Below, one piece after another: positions 1 through 6,261 of a DNA stretch of 11,414 bases. The stretch lies in contig JBFKQZ010000083.1 in assembly GCA_041627475.1 (NCBI GenBank), forward strand, positions 1-11,414. The letters run 5' to 3'. Position 1 is the stretch's first letter, and each line of letters opens with the position of its first letter. A model generated the notes under the pieces. That model was given only the letters and a program-made list of their open reading frames with translations. It was not told the origin of the DNA and did not search any database. The translations under genes were made by a program, and so were the position numbers. Origin of the DNA: JBFGFG01 sp041627475 (GTDB lineage Bacteria; Actinomycetota; Nitriliruptoria; Nitriliruptorales; Nitriliruptoraceae).

Positions 1-1
1 C

Positions 2-142
2 GGCATCCCGACCGTCGTCTGCGGCCCCGGCGACATCCGCGACGCCCACGTGCCGGACGAGTCGGTCGCCGTCGCCGACCTCGTGGCCGCCGCACGGACG
101 ATCGCCCTGACCGCGATGCGGTTCTGCGGGCCGAACAGGTGA
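2..142 (+). CDS. C-terminal fragment of an M20-family metallopeptidase/deacylase (5' end outside window)
   Basis: Reading from base 2, 46 codons run open to a TGA at 140-142. The peptide begins GIPTVVCGPGDIRDAHVPDE and continues into an Ala-rich helix ending TAMRFCGPNR. A 'G(I/V)PTVxxGPGxxxxAHxPDE' stretch followed by a terminal helix is the typical C-terminus of M20 peptidases (ArgE/DapE/acetylornithine-deacetylase-like). There the His belongs to the metal-centre region and the helix packs on the catalytic domain. These enzymes hydrolyse N-acyl or peptide amide bonds with a di-zinc centre. Everything upstream lies outside the window, so the substrate cannot be judged. The next gene, 63 nt downstream on the same strand, is another amidohydrolase, which suggests a shared role in degrading acylated amino acids or peptides; that link is inference. 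Confidence 0.72.
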   Translation, partial: GIPTVVCGPGDIRDAHVPDESVAVADLVAAARTIALTAMRFCGPNR

Positions 143-205
143 CGCGCGGCCCGAACCTGTAGCACGTAGAGTCGTGGCGGGAGCGTTGGGAGAGGGAGCG
201 CAGCA

Positions 206-1987
206 GTGACGACGGTCATCCGCGGTGGGACGGTCCACGACGGGCGCGGGGGCCCCGGCTACGAGGCGGACGTCGTCGTCCGCGACGGCGTCGTCGCCGA
301 GATCCTCGGCCCGGGCAGCCCTGCACCCGAGGGCGACGTCATCGACGCGTCCGGCTGCTGGGTGACGCCCGGCTTCGTCGACCTCCACACCCACTACGAC
401 GCCGAGGTCGAGGTCACGCCCGGCCTCACCGAGTCGGTGCGCCACGGCGTCACCAGCGTGCTCTTCGGCTCGTGCGGCCTGTCGATGGCTGTCGGTGAGC
501 CCGAGGACATGGCCGACATGTTCTGCCGGGTGGAGGGCATCCCGCGCCACCTCGTCCTGCCGCTGCTGGAGAAGACCGTCACGTGGTCGTCGCCGGGGGA
601 GTACCTCCACCACCTGCGCCAGCTGCCGCTCGGACCGAACGTGACCGCGATGCTCGGGCACTCGACGATCCGCGCCCACGTGATGGGGCTGGAGCGCTCG
701 CTGTCCGAGGACGTCCGCCCGACCCGTGACGAGCTCGTGCGGATGGGGCAGCTGCTGCAGGGTGCGCTCGAGGACGGCTTCCTCGGGCTGTCGATCAACA
801 CCCTGCCGTGGGACAAGATGGACGGACCGCGCTTCCGGTCCCGGCCGACTCCGAGCGTGTACGCGAAGTGGGACGAGTACCGCTTCTTCACCCGGATCCT
901 CCGCCGCTACGGCGCGATCTTCCAGGGCGTGCCGGACGTCTCGACCAAGGTCAACCTGCTGCGCTTCGTGGCCGAGTCGGCCGGCATCGGCCGGGAGGCG
1001 CTGCGGACGATGGTCATCTCGATGGCCGACCTGACGTTCGACCGCACGGTCGCGCCGACCGTGGGTGCCGTCGGCCGGATCACGAACACGCTGCTGAAGG
1101 GCGACCTGCGGTTCCAGTCGCTGCCCGTGCCGTTCGACATGTTCGTCGACGGGCTCGAGGTCCCGGTCATCGAGGAGTTCGGTGCCGGTACGACCGCGCT
1201 GTCCGAGGTCGACCTGTCGGACCGCTCGGACCTGCTGCGCGACCCCGCGTTCCGCGAGCAGTTCCGCAAGGAGTGGCAGTCCTGGTTCCCGGGACGCGCC
1301 TTCCACCGCGACCTCGACGAGGCGACGATCCTCGACTGCCCCGACGCGCACCTGTCGGGACGCTCGTTCGGCGACATCGCCCGCGAGCGCGGCCAGGACG
1401 CGATCGACTGCTTCCTCGACCTCCAGGCCGAGCACGGCAACAAGCTGCGTTGGTACACGGTCATCGCCAACGACCGCATCGAGCGGCTGCGCTGGATCAT
1501 GGACCACCCGGACGTGCTGATCGGGTTCTCCGACGCCGGGGCGCACCTGCGCAACATGGCGTTCTACAACTTCCCGCTGCGGATGCTGCTGCGGGTGCTG
1601 GAGGCCGAGGACGAGGGCGCGCCGTTCATGACGGTGGGCCGCGCCGTGCACCGCTGCACCGCCGAGATCGCGGGCTACCTCGGCATCGACGGCGGCCTGG
1701 TCCACGAGGGACGGCCGGCCGACCTCGCGATCATCGACCCGCAGGCACTGCGCAGCGGGTCGGTCGAGGACGTGCACGAGGCGCCGATGGAGGGCTTCGA
1801 CGGGCTGGTCCGCTACGTGCGGCGCAACGACGACGTCGTCCGCACGACGATGGTCAACGGCAAGGTGGTCTGGCAGGACGGCGCACCGACCGAGGTGCTC
1901 GGCAACGAAGCCGCGGGCAAGCTGCGCCTGCCGATCGACCGCCCCCTCGGCCAGACCGCTCGCGCCGAGGCCCGCGCGAACGCCTGA
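206..1987 (+). CDS. Amidohydrolase-family protein, N-acyl-D-amino-acid deacylase (D-aminoacylase) type
   Basis: A 593-residue protein, predicted cytoplasmic with no signal peptide. The order is that of the amidohydrolase superfamily: an N-terminal beta-sandwich strand set (IRGGTVHDGRGG, residues 5-16), the metal motif HTHYD at 61-65, GSCG with Cys90, GHSTIRAHVMG, then SDAGAHL with Asp443 as the likely catalytic aspartate. The C-terminal signature is GRPADLAIIDP. The HxHYD motif plus the GxCG cysteine, which ligates zinc in D-aminoacylases, points to the COG3653 N-acyl-D-amino-acid/D-Glu/D-Asp deacylase group, which frees D-amino acids from N-acyl forms. At 593 aa it is longer than classical D-aminoacylases (about 480-500), so the substrate is uncertain. 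The GTG start at 206 is supported by GGGAGAGGGAG at 188-198. A TAGAGT at 167-172 could be a -10 box but has no good -35. It follows an M20 enzyme and converges with the RDD gene. Confidence 0.85.
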   Translation: MTTVIRGGTVHDGRGGPGYEADVVVRDGVVAEILGPGSPAPEGDVIDASGCWVTPGFVDLHTHYDAEVEVTPGLTESVRHGVTSVLFGSCGLSMAVGEPEDMADMFCRVEGIPRHLVLPLLEKTVTWSSPGEYLHHLRQLPLGPNVTAMLGHSTIRAHVMGLERSLSEDVRPTRDELVRMGQLLQGALEDGFLGLSINTLPWDKMDGPRFRSRPTPSVYAKWDEYRFFTRILRRYGAIFQGVPDVSTKVNLLRFVAESAGIGREALRTMVISMADLTFDRTVAPTVGAVGRITNTLLKGDLRFQSLPVPFDMFVDGLEVPVIEEFGAGTTALSEVDLSDRSDLLRDPAFREQFRKEWQSWFPGRAFHRDLDEATILDCPDAHLSGRSFGDIARERGQDAIDCFLDLQAEHGNKLRWYTVIANDRIERLRWIMDHPDVLIGFSDAGAHLRNMAFYNFPLRMLLRVLEAEDEGAPFMTVGRAVHRCTAEIAGYLGIDGGLVHEGRPADLAIIDPQALRSGSVEDVHEAPMEGFDGLVRYVRRNDDVVRTTMVNGKVVWQDGAPTEVLGNEAAGKLRLPIDRPLGQTARAEARANA

Positions 1988-1998
1988 CCCCGTCAGGC
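1982..1998. terminator. Small bidirectional hairpin spanning both convergent stop codons
   Basis: GCCTGAC (1982-1988), loop CCC, GTCAGGC (1992-1998) form a perfect 7-bp stem. The TGA of the amidohydrolase (1985-1987) lies in one arm and the stop of the minus-strand RDD gene (1993-1995) in the other. The two coding regions are only 5 nt apart, so this is the only room for a shared terminator. There is no T-run on either side, as is common in high-GC actinobacteria, so function as a terminator is inferred from position and symmetry. Confidence 0.4.
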
Positions 1999-2562
1999 CG
2001 GGGTGATCGGCGTCACCTGGCTCGCGAACAGCAGGCCGAGGATCGCTGCGGCCAGCGTGACCGCCACCGTGAGCAGGCGGGCGCCGCGGTTGAAGTGGCC
2101 CCCGACCACGACCGTGTCGGCGAGGCGGTCGTGCACGCCCCGACGGTCGTCGCTGCGCTCGATGGACACGAACATGACCAGCAGCGTGCCGAGTGCGACC
2201 GAGGTCGCGATCGCATTGGGCAGGTCGCCGACGAACTGCAGCGGCAGCAGCCAGCCCCACGGCCGGCGGCGAGCGGCGGTGAGGACCCCCACCCGGCCGC
2301 CGTCGAGCCGCTCGACGCGCAGACCGGTCACGTGCTTGCCGGGCGAGGCGCCGGTCATGCCCTCGGTGAGGACGAGCACGGCCCACAGCACGAAGAACGA
2401 CGCTTCGGCCAGCGCCGGGGCCACCTCGCGGATCGGGACGGCGAGCATCCCGACGGCCCAGCCGACGACGAGGATGTCGTACAGGCCGGCGCCGCGGCGC
2501 TCCTTCGTCGTGCCGCTGGCGTCGGGGTGTCGTCCGAACACGACGTCGGCGTCGTCCGCCAT
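1993..2562 (-). CDS. RDD-family integral membrane protein
   Basis: A 189-residue protein on the minus strand. The family features are visible: an R-rich segment then Asp in the first helix (RRGAGLYD, 22-29), the turn GASPGKHVTGLRVERLDGGR (71-90) and the late motif RRGVHDRLADTVVV (140-153). Hydrophobic segments lie near 27-44, 51-66, 114-134 and 161-181. RDD proteins are multi-pass membrane proteins of mostly unknown biochemical role; some have been linked to ion transport and stress tolerance, and nothing here narrows that down. The ATG at 2560-2562 is well supported by GGAGGG (plus-strand 2571-2576) 8 nt upstream. It diverges from yebC and its 3' end abuts the amidohydrolase. It need not share a function with either neighbour. 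Confidence 0.85.
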   Translation of the reverse strand: MADDADVVFGRHPDASGTTKERRGAGLYDILVVGWAVGMLAVPIREVAPALAEASFFVLWAVLVLTEGMTGASPGKHVTGLRVERLDGGRVGVLTAARRRPWGWLLPLQFVGDLPNAIATSVALGTLLVMFVSIERSDDRRGVHDRLADTVVVGGHFNRGARLLTVAVTLAAAILGLLFASQVTPITPA

Positions 2563-2628
2563 CAGCTAGTCCCTCCGGCTGCTCGTGCAGGGAGTGAACC
2601 AAGTCCCGGTCGCCCTCCTGACCGTCGC

Positions 2629-2634
2629 TAGCCT
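2629..2634 (+). promoter_or_regulatory. Possible -10 box for yebC
   Basis: TAGCCT fits the actinobacterial -10 pattern TAnnnT and lies 55 nt before the yebC ATG, which would give a leader of roughly 48 nt. No convincing -35 hexamer is seen 16-19 nt upstream. The same nine bases TAGCCTCGC recur before yajC at 5856-5864. The rest of the 126-nt gap between the divergent RDD and yebC genes shows nothing else recognisable. Confidence 0.35.
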
Positions 2635-2688
2635 CGCCCTGCGCGGCACATGTGCGTGTCGACGGACGACCCAGCAGGAGTTGGTGAC

Positions 2689-3450
2689 ATGGCGGGCCAC
2701 AGCAAGTGGGCGAACACCAAGCACCGCAAGGAGCGCCAGGACAAGAAGCGCGCCAAGGAGCACGGCAAGGCGATCCGCAAGATCGAGGCCGCGGCCCGCG
2801 AGGCGCAGACGTCCGACCCCGACATGTCGCCCTCGGTCGCACAGGCCGTCCAGGACGCCAAGGACATCTCGGTCCCCAAGGACAACATCGAGCGTGCGCT
2901 CAAGCGTGGCGCCGGTGAGCTCGACGAGGGCGTCGCCTACGACGACGGCACCTACGAGGGCTACGCCCCCGGTGGCATCGCCATCCTGGTCGACTTCCTC
3001 ACCGACAACCGCAACCGCACCGCCGCGGACGTCCGCAGCATCTTCACCCGCAACGGCGGCAACCTCGCCGAGCCCGGCGCGGTCTCGTACATGTTCTCCC
3101 GCCGCGGGCAGGTGATCCTCGCGGGCACCGGGCTCGACGAGGAGGAGCTGATGATGGCCGGCCTCGACCACGGGCTCGAGGACATCGAGGAGGACGGCGA
3201 CGTCACCATCTGCTGGTGCGACCCGTCGAACTTCGCCGAGCTGCGCGAGGCGTTGAAGGAGTCGAGCTTCGAGGTCAAGCAGTCCGGCTCGGCGATGGTC
3301 CCGACCACGATGGTCCCGGTGAGCGAGGAGTCGGAGGCCAAGCGCGTCCTGCGGCTCGTCGACGCGCTGGAGGACAACGACGACGTGCAGGACGTCTGGC
3401 TCAACGCCGACATCGACGACGAGCTCCTCGAGTCCATCGACCTCGACTGA
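2689..3450 (+). CDS. yebC: YebC/PmpR/TACO1-family translation factor or DNA-binding regulator
   Basis: A 253-residue protein of the usual family length. The ATG at 2689 is chosen because it gives the near-universal N-terminus MAGHSKWANTKHRK and has GGAG at 2677-2680 with 8-nt spacing; the ATG 39 nt upstream would add an unrelated 13-residue extension. Family hallmarks are VPKDNIERALKRGAG (near 64-78), YEGYAPGGIAILV and LTDNRNRTAADVR in the middle domain, and an acidic C-terminal domain. Some members are described as DNA-binding regulators. Others (mitochondrial TACO1, bacterial YebC homologues) relieve ribosome stalling, notably at proline stretches. Two deviations are seen: the usual K.FTKL segment of the N-terminal domain reads EHGKAIRK, and the usual GYGPGG reads GYAPGG. 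Its position just before ruvC is the common bacterial context. Confidence 0.95.
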   Translation: MAGHSKWANTKHRKERQDKKRAKEHGKAIRKIEAAAREAQTSDPDMSPSVAQAVQDAKDISVPKDNIERALKRGAGELDEGVAYDDGTYEGYAPGGIAILVDFLTDNRNRTAADVRSIFTRNGGNLAEPGAVSYMFSRRGQVILAGTGLDEEELMMAGLDHGLEDIEEDGDVTICWCDPSNFAELREALKESSFEVKQSGSAMVPTTMVPVSEESEAKRVLRLVDALEDNDDVQDVWLNADIDDELLESIDLD

Positions 3451-3454
3451 CCTG

Positions 3455-3500
3455 TCGCGTGAGTGGCTGCCCCGACATGTCGGGCGAGCCACTCACGCGA
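3455..3500. repeat. 46-nt near-perfect palindrome between yebC and ruvC (probable terminator or extragenic palindromic element)
   Basis: Outer arms TCGCGTGAGTGGCT (3455-3468) and AGCCACTCACGCGA (3487-3500) pair perfectly over 14 bp. Two symmetric mismatched positions (GC against CG) follow. The centre CCCGACA/TGTCGGG (3471-3484) is itself a perfect 14-nt palindrome. The only defects in 23 dyad positions are those two mismatches. It starts 5 nt after the yebC stop and ends about 43 nt before the ruvC -10 candidate. As RNA it would be a very stable hairpin, fit to terminate yebC transcription; only TT follows, so it is not a classical U-tract terminator. The length and symmetry also fit a dispersed extragenic palindrome or a dimeric-protein binding site. 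I cannot tell which from one copy. Confidence 0.8.
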
Positions 3501-3542
3501 TTGGGCGGGGGCGGGTTCCTCGGTCGACGACTGTGCTCCCGC

Positions 3543-3548
3543 TACGGT
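3543..3548 (+). promoter_or_regulatory. Possible -10 box for ruvCAB
   Basis: TACGGT matches TAnnnT and sits 31 nt before the ruvC GTG. A start near 3555 would give a leader of about 25 nt carrying the GAGAGGGAG ribosome-binding site. The -35 region is weak. Position downstream of the strong palindrome is consistent with ruvCAB being separately promoted from yebC. Confidence 0.35.
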
Positions 3549-3579
3549 GCGCACGGATGTTCGACCGAGAGGGAGTGAC

Positions 3580-4164
3580 GTGGTCACCGTGCTGGGGGTC
3601 GACCCCGGGTTGACGCGGTGCGGTGTCGGCGTCGTGCGGGGGCCCTCGTCGCGCATGGAGCTGCTCGCACACGACTGCGTCCGGACCAGTGCCGACACGC
3701 CGATCGAGCTGCGGTTGCTCGCGGTGCACGACCGCCTGACCGAGCTCATCCACGAGTTCCGGCCTGACGTGCTCGCCTTCGAACGTGTGCTGTTCCAGGC
3801 CAACGTCCGCACGGCGATGGCGACCGGGCAGGCGGCCGGGGCGGCGATGCTGGCCGGCGCCCGCGCGGGCATCCCGGTGGTGCCGTACTCGCCCAACGAG
3901 GTGAAGCTCGCCGTCACCGGGGACGGGGCGGCCGACAAGGACGGCGTGGCGCGGATGGTCGTCGCGCAGCTCCGCCTCGCAGCACCGCCGCGACCGGTGG
4001 ACGTCACCGACGCGCTCGCGGTCGCGATCACCCACCTGGCACGCGCCCGGACCGCGGCCGCTGCGCGGACCCACCGCGCGGCGGTGGCACCCTCGGGAGG
4101 CGCGACGAGCTGGGAGGCGGTCATCGCGGCGAACCCGAACCTGCGAGAAGCGGGGGGCGCGTAG
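3580..4164 (+). CDS. ruvC: Crossover junction endodeoxyribonuclease RuvC (Holliday-junction resolvase)
   Basis: A 194-residue resolvase that nicks two opposing strands of a Holliday junction held by RuvAB, completing recombinational repair in the cytoplasm. The RNase-H-like fold signature VLGVDPGLTRCGVGVV opens the protein. The four catalytic acids are present as Asp8, Glu68 (AFERVLFQ), Asp141 and Asp144 (DVTDALAVAITH), matching E. coli D7/E66/D138/D141. The frame stays open upstream to a GTG at 3463, but that extension lies inside the palindrome and spoils the N-terminus. GTG 3580 with GAGAGGGAG at 3567-3575 is preferred; GTG 3589 is the alternative. The C-terminus continues about 40 residues past the last catalytic acid as an Ala/Arg-rich tail. 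The stop overlaps the ruvA start by one base. Confidence 0.96.
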   Translation: MVTVLGVDPGLTRCGVGVVRGPSSRMELLAHDCVRTSADTPIELRLLAVHDRLTELIHEFRPDVLAFERVLFQANVRTAMATGQAAGAAMLAGARAGIPVVPYSPNEVKLAVTGDGAADKDGVARMVVAQLRLAAPPRPVDVTDALAVAITHLARARTAAAARTHRAAVAPSGGATSWEAVIAANPNLREAGGA

Positions 4165-4769
4165 TGATCAGCCACCTCCGCGGGATCGTGAGTCAGCGCG
4201 GCAGCGACCACGTCGTCGTGGACGTGCACGGGGTCGGCTACCTCGTCCACGTGCCCAACGGCACCGACGTGCCGCCGCGCGGCCAGGACGTCGAGCTGCA
4301 GACCACGATGGTGGTCCGCGAGGACTCGATGACCCTCTACGGCTTCACCGACACGCCCGCCCGCGAGCTGTTCGGGCTGCTGATGTCGACCAGCGGTGTC
4401 GGCCCCAAGCTGGCGCTGGCCGTGCTGTCGACCCACCGGCCGAGCACCGTCCGGACCGCGATCGCGGCAGGTGACATCGACGTCCTCGTGGCCGTGCCCG
4501 GTATCGGCAAGAAGTCGGCGCAGAAGCTCGTGCTCGAGCTGAAGGACAAGGTCGGCAGCATCGGCGGACCTGACATCGACCTCACCGACGGTGCCGGAGG
4601 CGCACGCGGCGCGACCGACGACGACGCCGTGGCCGACACGCGCGAGGCCCTGCTCCAGCTCGGCTACGGGCCCAGCGAGGTCGCCGTGACCCTGGCGAAC
4701 CTCGACCTCGACGGTGACGCCTCGACGCTCCTGCGACGCGCCCTGCAGGCGATCGGCAGCAACGCATGA
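4164..4769 (+). CDS. ruvA: Holliday junction branch migration protein RuvA
   Basis: A 201-residue protein of normal length. RuvA tetramers clamp the four-way junction and load the RuvB motor. Domain I starts MISHLRGIV and contains VDVHGVGYLVHVP. Domain II carries two helix-hairpin-helix motifs, TSGVGPKLALAVL (near 76-88) and VPGIGKKSAQKLVLELKDKV (near 110-129), which contact the DNA backbone. A flexible acidic, Gly/Ala/Asp-rich linker (about 134-155) leads to domain III, DTREALLQLGYGPSEVA and the last helices, which bind RuvB. The GTG start overlaps the ruvC TAG by one base and its own TGA overlaps the ruvB ATG by four, so all three ruv genes are likely translationally coupled. Confidence 0.97.
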   Translation: MISHLRGIVSQRGSDHVVVDVHGVGYLVHVPNGTDVPPRGQDVELQTTMVVREDSMTLYGFTDTPARELFGLLMSTSGVGPKLALAVLSTHRPSTVRTAIAAGDIDVLVAVPGIGKKSAQKLVLELKDKVGSIGGPDIDLTDGAGGARGATDDDAVADTREALLQLGYGPSEVAVTLANLDLDGDASTLLRRALQAIGSNA

Positions 4770-5809
4770 GCCCCGACGACAACGAGCTCCTCGACGCCGA
4801 CGTCCTGCCCGGCGAGGGTGTCGAGGACGCCAGCCTGCGGCCACGGCGGCTGGCGGACTTCGTCGGGCAGCCCCGCGTGCGGCGTCAGCTCGAGGTCGTG
4901 CTCCAGGGCGCGGTCCAGCGCGGCCAGGCACCGGACCACGTCCTGCTGTCCGGCCCGCCGGGCCTCGGCAAGACGACCCTCGCCGCGATCATCGCGACCG
5001 AGATCGAGGGCCGCTTCCGCGCCACCAGCGGGCCCGCGCTCGAACGACCGGGCGACCTCGCCGCGATCCTGACCAACCTCGAGCCGGGCGACGTGCTGTT
5101 CGTGGACGAGATCCACCGGCTGCCGCGTGCGGTCGAGGAGGTGCTCTACCCGGCGCTGGAGGACTTCCAGCTCGACATCGTGGTCGGCAAGGGGCCCGCG
5201 GCCCGCAGCATCCGCCTGGACATCCCGCGGTTCACGCTCGTCGGTGCCACGACCCGAACCGGCCTGATCTCCAACCCGCTGCGCGACCGCTTCGGGTTCG
5301 CGGCGCACCTGGACTACTACGGCATCGACGACCTCGAGGCGATCGTGCTGCGCAGTGCCGGCCTGCTCGGCGTGCCCATCGACGCTGACGGTGCCCGCGA
5401 GATCGCCAGCCGCAGCCGCGGCACGCCCCGCATCGCCAACCGCCTGCTCCGACGCGTGCGGGACGTCGCCGAGGTCGAGCACGACGGCAAGGTCGACGTG
5501 GAGGTGGCGCAGGCCGCGTTGCGGATCTTCGACGTCGACGAGCTCGGCCTCGACACGCTGGACCGCCGCGTGCTGGAGGCCGTGGTCCACCGCTTCGCCG
5601 GGGGGCCGGTGGGGCTGGACACGCTCGCCACCTCCATCGGGGAGGAGGCCGACACGGTCGCGGACGCGGTCGAGCCGTTCCTGCTCCAGCAGGGGCTGCT
5701 GCAACGCACGCCGCGGGGCCGCGTGGCGACCACGGCCGCGTACGCCCACCTCGACGTCACGCCGCCGGCCGCCACCGACACCGGACCGCCGTCGCTCTTC
5801 GAGTCCTGA
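4766..5809 (+). CDS. ruvB: Holliday junction branch migration DNA helicase RuvB
   Basis: A 347-residue AAA+ ATPase, the normal size. Hexameric rings pump DNA through the RuvA-bound junction. Visible motifs in order: the N-terminal ASLRPRRLADFVGQ; Walker A GPPGLGKTT at 63-71; Walker B VDEIHR with Asp114/Glu115; sensor 1 GATTRTG near 160-166; arginine-finger region NPLRDRFG at 170-177; and sensor 2 RGTPRIANRLLRR. A winged-helix domain follows with GGPVGLDTLATSIGEE and FLLQQGLLQRTPRGR, which contacts DNA. No key residue is missing. The ATG overlaps the ruvA TGA (ATGA). The gene ends the ruv transcription unit: a 112-nt gap with hairpins and a promoter-like element follows. Confidence 0.98.
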   Translation: MSPDDNELLDADVLPGEGVEDASLRPRRLADFVGQPRVRRQLEVVLQGAVQRGQAPDHVLLSGPPGLGKTTLAAIIATEIEGRFRATSGPALERPGDLAAILTNLEPGDVLFVDEIHRLPRAVEEVLYPALEDFQLDIVVGKGPAARSIRLDIPRFTLVGATTRTGLISNPLRDRFGFAAHLDYYGIDDLEAIVLRSAGLLGVPIDADGAREIASRSRGTPRIANRLLRRVRDVAEVEHDGKVDVEVAQAALRIFDVDELGLDTLDRRVLEAVVHRFAGGPVGLDTLATSIGEEADTVADAVEPFLLQQGLLQRTPRGRVATTAAYAHLDVTPPAATDTGPPSLFES

Positions 5810-5828
5810 GGGCGCGGCACCGCGGCCC
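5810..5828 (+). terminator. Possible hairpin terminator after ruvB
   Basis: Directly after the ruvB TGA, GGGCGCG (5810-5816) can pair with CGCGGCCC (5821-5828) around a GCAC loop, with one bulged G. That is about 7 bp and entirely G/C. No T-run follows. It is the first structure after the gene, so termination here is plausible but weakly supported. Confidence 0.28.
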
Positions 5829-5831
5829 TGC

Positions 5832-5861
5832 GCGACACCGGCGGTGGCACGCCGATAGCCT
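5832..5861 (+). promoter_or_regulatory. Candidate promoter for the yajC-HD-secD-secF-apt unit
   Basis: GCGACA at 5832-5837 shares GACA with the consensus -35 TTGACA. It is separated by 18 nt from TAGCCT at 5856-5861, a TAnnnT -10. Transcription would begin near 5868, about 54 nt before the yajC ATG. This is the best-matching promoter pair I see in the window, though still a prediction by eye. Confidence 0.42.
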
Positions 5862-5865
5862 CGCT

Positions 5866-5893
5866 CGAGCGCCCGCCGCCGTGCGGGCGCTCG
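5866..5893 (+). other. Strong 11-bp hairpin in the ruvB-yajC gap
   Basis: CGAGCGCCCGC (5866-5876), loop CGCCGT, GCGGGCGCTCG (5883-5893) form a perfect 11-bp stem. It could end ruvCAB transcripts. However, it lies downstream of the candidate -10 at 5856-5861, so it would also form the very 5' end of the yajC-sec mRNA, where such stems often protect transcripts or tune translation. The yajC start 28 nt further on has only a poor ribosome-binding site. Confidence 0.6.
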
Positions 5894-5921
5894 CCGTGCA
5901 CCCGACCGGGAAACCCGAACC

Positions 5922-6254
5922 ATGGCCCTCCTGCCGCTGCTCGCACAGACCACCGACGCGACCGGGGGTGGCATCACCCAGATCGCCATCTTCGCCGTCT
6001 TCGGCCTCGCACTGTGGTTCCTGCTCATCCGCCCGCAGCAGAAGCGGCAGAAGGAGCAGCAGGAGCTGCTGTCGAAGCTCGAACCCGGCCAGGACGTCGT
6101 GACCGTCGGCGGGCTCCACGGGACGATCGTCGAGGTCAGCGACAGCTGGGTCGACCTGCAGGTCGACCAGGACGGGACCGTCCTGCGCTACACCCGCCAG
6201 GCCGTCGCGAGCATCACCACCCCTGACGACGACGCTGCCGACGACGACGAGTGA
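5922..6254 (+). CDS. yajC: Preprotein translocase subunit YajC
   Basis: A 110-residue single-pass membrane protein that associates with SecD and SecF beside the SecYEG channel; YajC itself is dispensable for export in E. coli. The layout is typical: a short polar N-terminus, a hydrophobic helix at about 18-36 (ITQIAIFAVFGLALWFLLI), then the family signature RPQQKRQKEQQELLSKLEPGQDVVTVGGLHGTIV and a small cytoplasmic beta-domain. It ends in a strongly acidic tail, PDDDAADDDE. The ATG at 5922 is preceded only by a weak purine stretch (GGGAAA, 5908-5913). It opens the sec operon; the HD hydrolase gene starts 7 nt after its stop. Confidence 0.93.
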   Translation: MALLPLLAQTTDATGGGITQIAIFAVFGLALWFLLIRPQQKRQKEQQELLSKLEPGQDVVTVGGLHGTIVEVSDSWVDLQVDQDGTVLRYTRQAVASITTPDDDAADDDE

Positions 6255-6261
6255 CCGACCT

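Noticed and set aside
808..2631. A 607-codon plus-strand open frame overlapping the amidohydrolase and the RDD gene
   Set aside because: It is out of frame with the conserved amidohydrolase, reads as Arg/Pro/Gly-rich low-complexity sequence and runs across the antisense of the RDD gene; a frame shadow.
3463..3579. A 39-residue N-terminal extension of RuvC from GTG 3463
   Set aside because: It would begin inside the palindrome, has no ribosome-binding site, lies upstream of the likely promoter and has no counterpart in the RuvC family. GTG 3580 has a good ribosome-binding site.
2961..4931. A 656-codon open frame on the minus strand antisense to yebC, ruvC and ruvA
   Set aside because: It is a by-product of high GC content. 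Its translation is low-complexity Arg/Ala/Ser-rich without recognisable domains, while the opposite strand encodes three clear conserved proteins.
4664..6028. A 454-codon minus-strand open frame opposite ruvB and yajC
   Set aside because: It is antisense to RuvB, whose motifs are complete. The composition is repetitive Asp/Val/Arg/Gly and no ribosome-binding site or domain is seen.
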